From Bacteroidales bacterium (lineage in GTDB: Bacteria; Bacteroidota; Bacteroidia; Bacteroidales; Bacteroidaceae): 61,000 nucleotides of DNA. The position numbers and the translations under genes were made by a program. The DNA lies in assembly GCA_022772475.1 (NCBI GenBank), contig JALEZQ010000011.1, positions 1 through 61,000 of the forward strand. The letters are read 5' to 3'. The first letter of the stretch is position 1. Each line of letters starts with the position of its first letter. Under the pieces are notes generated by a model. It was not told where the DNA came from. It ran no database searches and saw only the letters and a program-made list of their open reading frames with translations. Shown here piece after piece: positions 53,870-61,000 of the stretch.

Positions 53870-56758
53870 CTATACAGCGCAGAGAATTTCTTTCAGTTCG
53901 TTGTTGGCCTGCGGGTCGTAGTCTATTTTTGGCGTGGCGGCAACGAACGACAGCAGTACGCATTCTTTCCATTCAAAGATGCCCTGCTCCACAGCCGGCG
54001 TGATGGTCTGTGCGTTCTCGCCGAGGTCGCAGAAGAGCTGGCCCAGTTCCTGCTCGCTGAAGTCCTCCTTGCGCGGGGCGTCCAGATAGTTGAACAGGGG
54101 CAGGCTGCGCTTTTCGGCCGTGGCCCGGATGCTGTCGATTTCCTCCTTGCTGCGCAGGTGGAAGCCCAGGTCCACGATGTAGTTGTTGATGGTGCTGGCC
54201 AGCAGGTCGGCCAGGAAGGACACGTTGGCCGTGCCCAGATTGACCACGTTGACGTAGGGCGCGATGAGTTGGTCCATGCGCTCAGGCAGCAGCAGCTGGC
54301 GGGCGGTGCTCACCACGTTGTCCAAAAGCAAGCCCATCACCATGGCGTTGAAGCCGTTGTCGTCCGTCAGTTCGCGTACCATCTCGGCCGAGGTGATGCG
54401 CTCACACCACAGGTCGAACACGGCGTCGGCCAGCGTGTTGGCGTTGGTCTTCTTCTTGGGATTGGGCTGGAAGAGCACGGTGGGGTCCACGTTGCGGCTC
54501 ACGAGGTAGTCCTCGGCCTCTTTGCGATCGTAGAAGCCGTAGCACTGTATGAGCACCTTCCAGCGCTGCTCGTCGTTGGTGCAGGCGGCCAACTGCTTGC
54601 CGCAGGTCTTGAGGATGATTTCGTAGTTGTGGAAATCGTGCGTCTGACTGACGATGGCATTGCTGTTGATCAGGCTGTGCAGACACTGATAGACCTTCTT
54701 CTCCGTGATTTGCAGACGCTCGATAAGGTGGCCGAAGAAGTAGTTGTCCTCGTTGCAGGTGAAGTCTATTTCGCGGCATATACGGAATCCCTTGCGCAGG
54801 TTTTCCTCGAAGATGACCTCAGCGTCGTCGCTGTGATAGTAATCCTGCATCAGCGCCCGTATCTGCTTGCAGGCGTCCTGCAGTTTTTCGCCGAACAGCA
54901 TGTCGCGTCCCTTGGCCATCTGCGGTGCTACGGCCGTGAGGCGCTGGAGCAGCAGCAGCGAGCCGTCGTTGTTCATCGTGGCCGAGGTGTCCCATGCCAG
55001 GGCGGGGTCGGCGAAGAAGCGGCGGATGATGTCGCAGTTGACGAACGAGCGGCGCAGCGAGGCGTAGAGGTCCACGTGCCGGCCGTCGATGACCACGTCG
55101 TTGAGCAGACACTGATTCTCCTTGCCACCCTCTGGGGTGAAGCCCGCGTAGAGCGAAGAGCCGTCGCCCGAGTTGGTGGAGTACTTGAAGTCGCGCAGCA
55201 GGTAGGTGTTTTTGAACGAGTTGCCCGGCTGGTCCCAGTTGTAGAACCACGGGTTGCTCTGCGCCACGAAGCACTCGTCGTGGGCAATTTTCATGAAGCG
55301 GTCCGTCCATCGTTTGGCCAGCATACCCTCGTCGTTGAGGCTGGCGTTGGTCTTGACCGCCATGTCGATGTTAAACTTTGTGGCGATGAAGAAGAACGGC
55401 GAACCGCCCATCTCCCGGATGTGACGGGCACGGCTTTCGGGCGTGGCGCCGACATATTCGTTCACCCAGTCGGCCAGGACGTGGGGTATCTCGGTGGCGC
55501 CCAGGTTGCAGTTGTCGTGGCAGTAGAGCAGGATGTTGATGGCAAAGTCTTCGCTGTATTTGTTGAAGAGGAAGGCCACCTTGCCGCGCTTGACCACCTG
55601 GTCGAAGTTGTTGGCGATGTCGTCTGCCTTGAGCGAGAGGCGGGCGCGGGCACCGGGGAAGTCAATCAGGTCGTTGTGCTTGAGGATGTCCTTGTGTATT
55701 TCGCCCTGCGGCAGTTTGGCGCGCACCTCGGGCTCCATCATGGTGAAGTCGTAGTGTTCGGTGCTTTCCAGAAACTCCTCATCCACCTTAAACACCACCT
55801 CGCGGCAGATGGCGCTCACCATCGCCTTGTTCAGTCCGCATACGGCGTTGAGGGCGCCCGTGGCTGTCGGGACATAGGCGTCGGTGGTCTGCGTGCAGCC
55901 TGTGCCGTTGCAGATGAGGCCCTTCAGGCATTCTACGCCCATGATGGTGTTGTCGTTGTTGAGCACCGCCTCGATGGGCAGATATACCTTCGCGGCAAAG
56001 TCGATGCGCTGCAGCACCTGCACGAAGCGCTCGAAGAGGGCCGTGAGGCTGGTGTCGTTGAACCACAGCGGGGCAAATAATACTTTCCATTCGCCCACGG
56101 GTACGCGGCGCACCACCTGAGCCACGGTGGGCAGGTAGGCCGACTTCCACAGGTTGACGCTCTTGGCGCCGATGTATTTGCGCAGGTAGTGCTGGAGGTC
56201 CAGGATGTCGTCTTCGATGATGGCGCTCTGCACCTCGGGGCGCGTGGCGTAGGTGGCGTTGATCTGCTGCGTGAGCGCCTTGATTTCGTCTGTGTCGAGC
56301 GTCTGGTAGTCGTGGATGTCGTTGAAGTAGCCGTCAGTGAGGATGGCCACCACGTCCGTCACCGAGAGCACCTTCATCAGCACCGGATACTGTGCGTTGT
56401 AGAGGCCGGGGTTTTTCAGGAACGAGGTGAAGCGCGTCACCACGCCCGTAGCCTCGGTGTTGACCGTGGGCGGGTTGATACGCTCGATGAAGTTTATTTT
56501 CCTGCCGTTGGCCGTGATGGTGAAGGGTTTGCCGTCCTTCTGCAGCACGTTGCTCATTACGTACGATTTGCCTCGCTGGCTCTCGCCGTAGGCAGCGATG
56601 GCGGGAAATTCCTCCTCGGCGGCAGCCATGCGGCGCAGCTGGCAGCGCTGCTGCACCAGTTGTGGAAAGCGCTGGGCGTAGTGCTCGGGCTTGTGGGCCT
56701 TGATCCACTGTAACGAGGCGTTGATATTCTCTATCTGTCGGTTTATCTTGTTGATCAT
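53870..56758 (-). CDS. srfC: SrfC-like putative virulence factor with P-loop (operon gene 2)
   Basis: The 962-residue protein resembles the SrfC family (PF10139), named from the Salmonella srfABC operon and of unknown molecular function. A P-loop lies at residues 58-65 (GESQRGKS). A DFPGAR motif near residue 366 acts as a G3-like switch. A long helical part follows with RICREIDFTCNEDNYFFGHLIE and a C-terminal region without membrane helices. A helical N-terminus with heptads precedes the P-loop. The layout recalls dynamin-like or other large P-loop ATP/GTPases. It is encoded 64 bp after the SrfB-like gene, the conserved partner order. Confidence 0.85.
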   Translation of the reverse strand: MINKINRQIENINASLQWIKAHKPEHYAQRFPQLVQQRCQLRRMAAAEEEFPAIAAYGESQRGKSYVMSNVLQKDGKPFTITANGRKINFIERINPPTVNTEATGVVTRFTSFLKNPGLYNAQYPVLMKVLSVTDVVAILTDGYFNDIHDYQTLDTDEIKALTQQINATYATRPEVQSAIIEDDILDLQHYLRKYIGAKSVNLWKSAYLPTVAQVVRRVPVGEWKVLFAPLWFNDTSLTALFERFVQVLQRIDFAAKVYLPIEAVLNNDNTIMGVECLKGLICNGTGCTQTTDAYVPTATGALNAVCGLNKAMVSAICREVVFKVDEEFLESTEHYDFTMMEPEVRAKLPQGEIHKDILKHNDLIDFPGARARLSLKADDIANNFDQVVKRGKVAFLFNKYSEDFAINILLYCHDNCNLGATEIPHVLADWVNEYVGATPESRARHIREMGGSPFFFIATKFNIDMAVKTNASLNDEGMLAKRWTDRFMKIAHDECFVAQSNPWFYNWDQPGNSFKNTYLLRDFKYSTNSGDGSSLYAGFTPEGGKENQCLLNDVVIDGRHVDLYASLRRSFVNCDIIRRFFADPALAWDTSATMNNDGSLLLLQRLTAVAPQMAKGRDMLFGEKLQDACKQIRALMQDYYHSDDAEVIFEENLRKGFRICREIDFTCNEDNYFFGHLIERLQITEKKVYQCLHSLINSNAIVSQTHDFHNYEIILKTCGKQLAACTNDEQRWKVLIQCYGFYDRKEAEDYLVSRNVDPTVLFQPNPKKKTNANTLADAVFDLWCERITSAEMVRELTDDNGFNAMVMGLLLDNVVSTARQLLLPERMDQLIAPYVNVVNLGTANVSFLADLLASTINNYIVDLGFHLRSKEEIDSIRATAEKRSLPLFNYLDAPRKEDFSEQELGQLFCDLGENAQTITPAVEQGIFEWKECVLLSFVAATPKIDYDPQANNELKEILCAV

Positions 56759-56822
56759 GGGTGGAATCGTTGTCGCGGTCTGTTCTTCCTTGTTGATATT
56801 ACTCCCTTCGTGGCTATCCGTC

Positions 56823-59800
56823 TTAGTCTTTCAGGCTTTCGCCGATGCCCAGGGTAAACTCGCCCTTGTCGAGCCAGTAGTTGCCGTCGTCGGCGATAGA
56901 CTGTAGCATGACGGTGACGCTGTCGCGCTTCATCATGTTGCCCTGTTCGTCCGTCACCTCTTCCAGGTACAGGCGTTCGCGGTCTTCGTGAAACTGTCGC
57001 GTCAGCGTCAGGCGCAGGCGCGGCTTGAGCGTGTTGTTGTAGATGGCATAGAGCGGGCGGGCCTGATAGGCGGCGTCGCAGAGTTGGCGGCAGCCGATGA
57101 AGAAGGGTTCGCCCATGAGATCGACCATGAAGGTCGAGGCTTCGGGAGTGAGCAGCACGTCGTTCACGCGCTGCGTCTTGGGGTTGTACTTGCCCAGATA
57201 GTTGGCCGTGGGCCGCATCTGCTTGATGACCTCCTTGAAGTCGATGGCCATGCCGCAGAACGACTTCGTCGAGGCCGTGAAGCCCACCATGGCGCCTACG
57301 GCCACGACGCTCTTCTGGTCGAAGAAATAGCCCTGGCCGTCGGCGAAGGGATACCACGAGCCCACGCGGTAGTCGCTCAGGCGGATCAGACGGTCCGGCG
57401 AGAGCGGGTAGTACTTGATGAACAGTTCGGTGATGGTATCGAGCGAGGTGGGGCGTCCGCCGAGCACCAGAATGTCGCAGTGGTAGGCGTGGAGCACCAC
57501 CGACAGCTGCTTCATCAGCGGCTCGAGCGTGCGGCGCACTTCGTCGGCCACATGCTGCGGGTCGAAGCGCCATTCCAGTTCTTCAAAGCGGAAACCGAAG
57601 TGGTGCTCAAAACTGTCGAGCAGGTAGTGCGCCGGCTGCACGTCGGCAAAGATGTCGTTGAAGGTATATATGCGCGACGGGCGGTGCAGGCGCAGCAGGT
57701 CAAGCAGCTTCTGCGCGATGGGCACCGAGATCTGCGTGTTGAAGTCGCGGCGTGTGCGGCGGTCGTGTGCCGTCTTGAGGTTGGAATCGGCATCGAAGAA
57801 GTTGAGCACCATGTTCGATGCCAGCACGCGCAGGTGGTGCGGGCGGTCTGCCGGTTCGGCGGCGATGGCTTCGCGCACCTTCTGGCGGTAGTCTTCTGCC
57901 GCCAGCGTATGGTCCTTGAGGCAGGGCAGGGCCATCAGTTCGTCGTCCGTCATCGCCGTCAGGCGGGCCTCCAGAGCACTGCGCACGCAGCCCAGCATGG
58001 GGTTGGGGTGGGGGTCGCCCTCGATGACGAAGGTCTGGATGAGCGTGCGCAGGATGTCATCGCCCGCCAGGTAGAAACTGTCCCAGAATTTGGGCACCGG
58101 CGTGATGTGCGTGCTCCCCTTGCCGCCATATTCGTAGGCGCAGATCATCAGGTCCGTCGTGCCGGCGCCGATATCTACCGACCCGATGGTCAGGCTCTTC
58201 CTGTCGTATCCCTCCTTGAGCAGGTCGGGGCGGATGTGGCCCTTCATGTCGAAGAAGCGCTGCACCTCGCCGTCGTAGCGCTGGGCCAGTTCGGCATAGA
58301 GATAGACCAGCTGGCAGCACGACGCCTCGTCGTAACTCCACATGCGCTTCTCCCAGTCGTAGTCGTTCGTCGCCGTCAGCGATTCGGGCGTGGGCCATAC
58401 CTTGACGGGTTGGAGGGTGGGGTTGATGTGGCAGAGCACCTTCCAGGCGTCGTCGGCCGCCTTGCGCAGCGTATACTGCTCCTGGGCCGGCATGGCCGTC
58501 GGACTGGTAAGGATGATGTTGCGCAGGTAGCGGCGGCAGTCTATGTTGCCGTGCTTCTTGCGGAAGTCGTGGCTGTTGATCTGGCAGGCCGCGTGCTGCA
58601 GAATCTCTATCATTACGAAGGTCATCAGCGACGAGCGCGAGAAATGGTCCGACAGGCCGTTCTGGTCTTCCTCGTCGGTATAGTGGCCCTCGGCGTCGAA
58701 GTGTTCCGACAGACCTTTAATATATATGTTGTTCTCTATGCCGACGTTGGCGGGGTCGTTGACCGATACCAGCGTCTGCCAGCGGCCGTCGAAGGGGCGC
58801 GTGTCCCAGAGATAGCGCTTCGGACTGGAATAGTTGTTGCACGTCTCGCTCTCGCCCTGCTCTTCGCAGGCACGGTAGATCAGGCGGTGTGCCTCTTCGC
58901 CGACGCGCAGAAAACTGTTCCATTGAAATAGCGGCGTCGTCTCGCCCTCGGGCTGGCGGATGGCACCGCCGAAGTCGGCCTTGCGGAAGGCAATGCGCAT
59001 GTCGAAGGGCTGCGTGTAGAGCCGGTGCGGCTCAGAGAGGTTGCGCAGCCCGAGCATCATGGCGCGGGTGAAGTCGCCCTCCTCGAAGAGCACGCCGCAG
59101 GTGCGCGAGTTGCCCATGTCGAGCACCAGGTCCACGGGAATCTCGCGGGCCGTGCCCTTGTAGAGTTTCACCTCGGGCGCAGCGCCTACCTGACGCAGGA
59201 ATTGCACGAAGAACGTGTACCACGCCAGACGGCGGAAGGGCAGAGCCGTGGGGTCCGCCGTCTGGTCGAAGCCCAGCAGGTCCAGCACATACTCCGAGTA
59301 GTGGTTCTGGTCGGGCTGCAGCGAGAGGAAGTCCATCAGGCCCGCAATGCTCGTGCAGAGACCGAAGGTCTGCGGCGCATTGTCATATTCGTCGAAGAAC
59401 GGACGCTGGCCGGAGTAGATATCGGTCGTCGTGGCCGTGTCGAAGGCCCACGTGCAACGGTAGCGGTTGACGCCCTTGCGCCCCGTGGCGCCGATCTCCT
59501 CCATCTTCATGCGGCACCAGCCCTTGGGCAGCGGCATCACCGAACCGTCTTCCTGAATCTGATACATAGGCATCGGCAGCCAGTGGCCCAGCACCATCTC
59601 AAAGGCCGAACGCCGCTCGTACGAACGCTGACGGTTTTCGATGCGCAGCGACTCGAGCGCGTTGAACGAGTAAATCTGTGACGAGTCGGGCTCGTAGGTG
59701 GTGAACATCATCGTCTCCACGCCATCGTTGATGATGGGCAGGCCAAACTCATCGTAGGCTATGCCGCTGCCCGACGCATCCGTGCGCAGGGCACCCGCGT

Positions 59801-60008
59801 TAATCAGTTCGGTGTAGGGGACGAACACGCCGTCTTCCGTGTGGAAGCAGGCGGCGTCAAACTGGGTTTCGCCGGTGACGAAATTCTCTGTCTCGCAGAA
59901 CGTGTACTTCAGTATGCGTCCGTGCGCCGATTGCAGAGGCTCAGAGGGGTTGAACGTGACCTCTGTGGTGATAAACTGTAGGCCGGTGTCGGCAATAAGA
60001 TGTTCCAT
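56823..60008 (-). CDS. srfB: SrfB-like actin/HSP70-fold ATPase (operon gene 1)
   Basis: The 1061-residue product resembles the SrfB family (PF07520). Two actin/HSP70-type phosphate motifs are visible: VLDMGNSRTCGVLFE (D297) and SVDIGAGTTDLMIC (D612). A third glycine motif is ILVLGGRPTSLDTI near residue 860. About 290 N-terminal residues precede the ATPase part. ATG 60008 is chosen because MEHLIADTGLQF starts cleanly; the open frame runs 21 residues further. It heads the operon, and no signal peptide or membrane helix is seen, so it is presumably cytoplasmic, driving or sensing with ATP. Function in any organism is poorly known. Confidence 0.88.
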   Translation of the reverse strand: MEHLIADTGLQFITTEVTFNPSEPLQSAHGRILKYTFCETENFVTGETQFDAACFHTEDGVFVPYTELINAGALRTDASGSGIAYDEFGLPIINDGVETMMFTTYEPDSSQIYSFNALESLRIENRQRSYERRSAFEMVLGHWLPMPMYQIQEDGSVMPLPKGWCRMKMEEIGATGRKGVNRYRCTWAFDTATTTDIYSGQRPFFDEYDNAPQTFGLCTSIAGLMDFLSLQPDQNHYSEYVLDLLGFDQTADPTALPFRRLAWYTFFVQFLRQVGAAPEVKLYKGTAREIPVDLVLDMGNSRTCGVLFEEGDFTRAMMLGLRNLSEPHRLYTQPFDMRIAFRKADFGGAIRQPEGETTPLFQWNSFLRVGEEAHRLIYRACEEQGESETCNNYSSPKRYLWDTRPFDGRWQTLVSVNDPANVGIENNIYIKGLSEHFDAEGHYTDEEDQNGLSDHFSRSSLMTFVMIEILQHAACQINSHDFRKKHGNIDCRRYLRNIILTSPTAMPAQEQYTLRKAADDAWKVLCHINPTLQPVKVWPTPESLTATNDYDWEKRMWSYDEASCCQLVYLYAELAQRYDGEVQRFFDMKGHIRPDLLKEGYDRKSLTIGSVDIGAGTTDLMICAYEYGGKGSTHITPVPKFWDSFYLAGDDILRTLIQTFVIEGDPHPNPMLGCVRSALEARLTAMTDDELMALPCLKDHTLAAEDYRQKVREAIAAEPADRPHHLRVLASNMVLNFFDADSNLKTAHDRRTRRDFNTQISVPIAQKLLDLLRLHRPSRIYTFNDIFADVQPAHYLLDSFEHHFGFRFEELEWRFDPQHVADEVRRTLEPLMKQLSVVLHAYHCDILVLGGRPTSLDTITELFIKYYPLSPDRLIRLSDYRVGSWYPFADGQGYFFDQKSVVAVGAMVGFTASTKSFCGMAIDFKEVIKQMRPTANYLGKYNPKTQRVNDVLLTPEASTFMVDLMGEPFFIGCRQLCDAAYQARPLYAIYNNTLKPRLRLTLTRQFHEDRERLYLEEVTDEQGNMMKRDSVTVMLQSIADDGNYWLDKGEFTLGIGESLKD

Positions 60009-60412
60009 AGTGATGTATGGGCGTTGATGGATATTCGTGTACGGGAGGAGGACGGTCGGGACGCTGTGCATCGCCGGACCATGGGGCCAAGCCCACCCTT
60101 GCCTCCGGGGTTGATGACCGCCTTGGGGCTCAAGTAACCCTCGGTCGGTACCTTTTTCGTGCTGCCGGAAGGGGTGGGGCAGGGGTGGAACAGCGGTGGC
60201 GTAGCATCCGCCATATCACGTCGTGGTGCGTGTGCCGCGTAGGACCGCAACGTGCCATTTGGCAAAATTAATGATTTCCCCTGCGTAATGCCATGCCTGC
60301 TTGCCAAAAAATGTGTGAACGCCCCGTTTTTTGTTGTTTATACTGTCTGTTAAACTGTCTCAATGTATTGTGCCGTATGTTGTTCCCATAGGATAAGCCC
60401 ATAGGCGGCGAT
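60009..60412 (-). promoter_or_regulatory. Leader and candidate promoter of the SrfB/SrfC operon
   Basis: TAATTTTG on the minus strand (60263-60270) fits the minus-7 consensus, giving a leader of about 250 bases before ATG 60008. The minus-33 position is not TTG, hinting at regulated rather than constitutive expression. The leader is GC-rich with several hairpins but no recognised riboswitch. No gene is evident here on the plus strand. Confidence 0.45.
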
Positions 60413-60492
60413 GAGAGGGGGTGTCAAGATGAAGATGGTTGAGCGACGGCACCTCCTAGCGGCGCCGCCCCGCAAAACTTTTACCGGACAGC
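60413..60492 (+). repeat. Composite dispersed repeat
   Basis: 60413-60456 repeats the element at 14730-14771, and 60470-60492 (CCGCAAAACTTTTACC...) repeats 42015-42037. Just upstream CAATGTATTGTGCCG at 60361 also resembles 42003-42017. The order shows that pieces of one repeat family were joined in different ways. Confidence 0.7.
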
Positions 60493-60566
60493 GATAGATG
60501 GAATAATAAGTTGCTTCGATACGATGTCGCGTGGAACGGAAGATGTGGAAATTTTGAGCGAAATTA

Positions 60567-60597
60567 TTGGCCGTTCAGAAAAATGTGCGTACCTTTG
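60567..60597 (+). promoter_or_regulatory. Promoter of tRNA-Gln
   Basis: TTG (60567-60569), 20 bp spacer and TACCTTTG (60590-60597) give the full consensus, with the same spacing and box as tRNA-His. The tRNA begins 39 bp downstream. Confidence 0.85.
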
Positions 60598-60636
60598 CCA
60601 CGCTTTAGCACCCCAACGAGGGTACATAGCAGTGTC

Positions 60637-60708
60637 TGTTCCATGGTGTAATGGTTAGCACTAGAGTTTTTGGTTCTCTCAGTCCCCGTTCGAGTCGGAG
60701 TGGAACAA
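60637..60708 (+). tRNA. tRNA-Gln (anticodon UUG), with stem mismatches
   Basis: TGTTCCA pairs with TGGAACA as acceptor stem, followed by discriminator A. The anticodon loop TTTTGGT carries TTG, as in other Bacteroidales tRNA-Gln. Two positions do not pair: T-T at the base of the anticodon loop (31-39) and C-A in the T stem (50-64). A full promoter and terminator surround it, so it is probably expressed; the mismatches may weaken it. CCA is not encoded. Confidence 0.85.
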
Positions 60709-60719
60709 CAGCACGCAAG

Positions 60720-60768
60720 GCGGTCCGTAATGCTTCTGCAACATGCAGGCGTTCGGACCGCTTTTTTT
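60720..60768 (+). terminator. Terminator after tRNA-Gln
   Basis: GCGGTCCG (60720-60727) pairs with CGGACCGC (60754-60761), with an inner CTGC/GCAG hairpin in the loop, followed by seven T residues. Confidence 0.9.
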
Positions 60769-60859
60769 GTGTTTTGCGAGGGGGGCAGTAGTGCCATTTC
60801 TACAGACGCGGCACGCGCGGCGCATCATAGGCGTCGCAGCTGTCGCCGCGACAGCGCTT

Positions 60860-61000
60860 AGAGGGTGTGTCAAAATGCAAATTTTGACGCGCACTCAAAG
60901 GTGCGTCAGAATGGTCAAGATGCAAGGCGCTGAGGATGAGGGCGCAGGGAGTGTACTGAAGTACATGACCAAGCCCGAAGACGATAGCAACGCAGCAGAT
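60860..61000 (+). repeat. 141-bp dispersed repeat, copy at the window edge
   Basis: From GAGGGTGTGTCAAAATG to the last base of the window, this matches the inverse of 41860-42000 with one mismatch. The repeat may go on past the window. Its start (GAGGGTGTnTCAAAATG) is shared with 14730. Confidence 0.9.

Noticed and set aside
53777-56080. 767-codon open frame on the plus strand
   Set aside because: Antisense to the SrfC-like gene, with low-complexity Val/Glu/Gly composition and no recognisable motif.
56988-58931. 647-codon open frame on the plus strand
   Set aside because: Shadow of the SrfB-like gene; the minus strand shows both ATPase motifs.

Overview
The window looks like a chromosomal piece of a GC-rich Bacteroidales bacterium, probably Prevotellaceae. 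Supporting signs are many TAnnTTTG minus-7 promoter boxes (with TTG about 20 bp upstream in front of the tRNA genes), few Shine-Dalgarno sites, a TonB receptor, M60-type mucinases, a Ser-type sulfatase, SPOR and DUF5686 envelope proteins, and secreted proteins ending in a 'YDLSGRRV ... GLYVIGNKKV' type tail. The gene set suits a gut or oral host-associated glycan and mucin user.

Layout. 1-6340: a surface-glycan locus with a recently exchanged AT-richer cassette (epimerase, sugar transferase, PLP decarboxylase, ATP-grasp ligase) between a broken native sugar transferase and a GC-rich DegT-type aminotransferase. 6496-7482: terminator, tRNA-Leu and a repeat-rich gene-free stretch. 7483-17621: SLC13-type permease, sulfatase, a secreted protein with a G9 tract in its signal peptide, a small acidic peptide, and a TonB receptor with a His-rich partner. 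17839-24937: M60 protease, LRR protein and second M60 protease in one minus-strand operon. 25245-25458: a candidate 6S-like RNA with a clean promoter. 25692-28523: SPOR lipoprotein and DUF5686 barrel. 28672-29430: tRNA-His and a flavin reductase-rubredoxin fusion. 29632-36356: a seven-gene plus-strand run from rlmN and pdxA into a CDP-alcohol head-group lipid set. 36568-37242: hairpins and an alternating palindromic repeat array. 37526-40235: two truncated surface-protein genes fused out of frame. 40403-41825: an AT-rich HigB / HigA-ImmA toxin-antitoxin pair between direct repeats.

The most interesting part is 42569-60008, a tightly packed ten-gene minus-strand operon. It encodes an actin/HSP70-like SrfB protein, an SrfC-type P-loop protein, a membrane-anchored subtilase, a four-helix membrane protein, a second P-loop GTPase, a single-pass scaffold, three exported or anchored helical proteins and a proline-linked tail-anchored protein. 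Together they look like an NTP-driven, membrane-associated machine with its own protease and no obvious assigned function.

The right end holds tRNA-Gln and a 141-bp dispersed repeat that also occurs, inverted, beside the toxin-antitoxin pair. All family calls come from reading the translated sequence; no database search was run.
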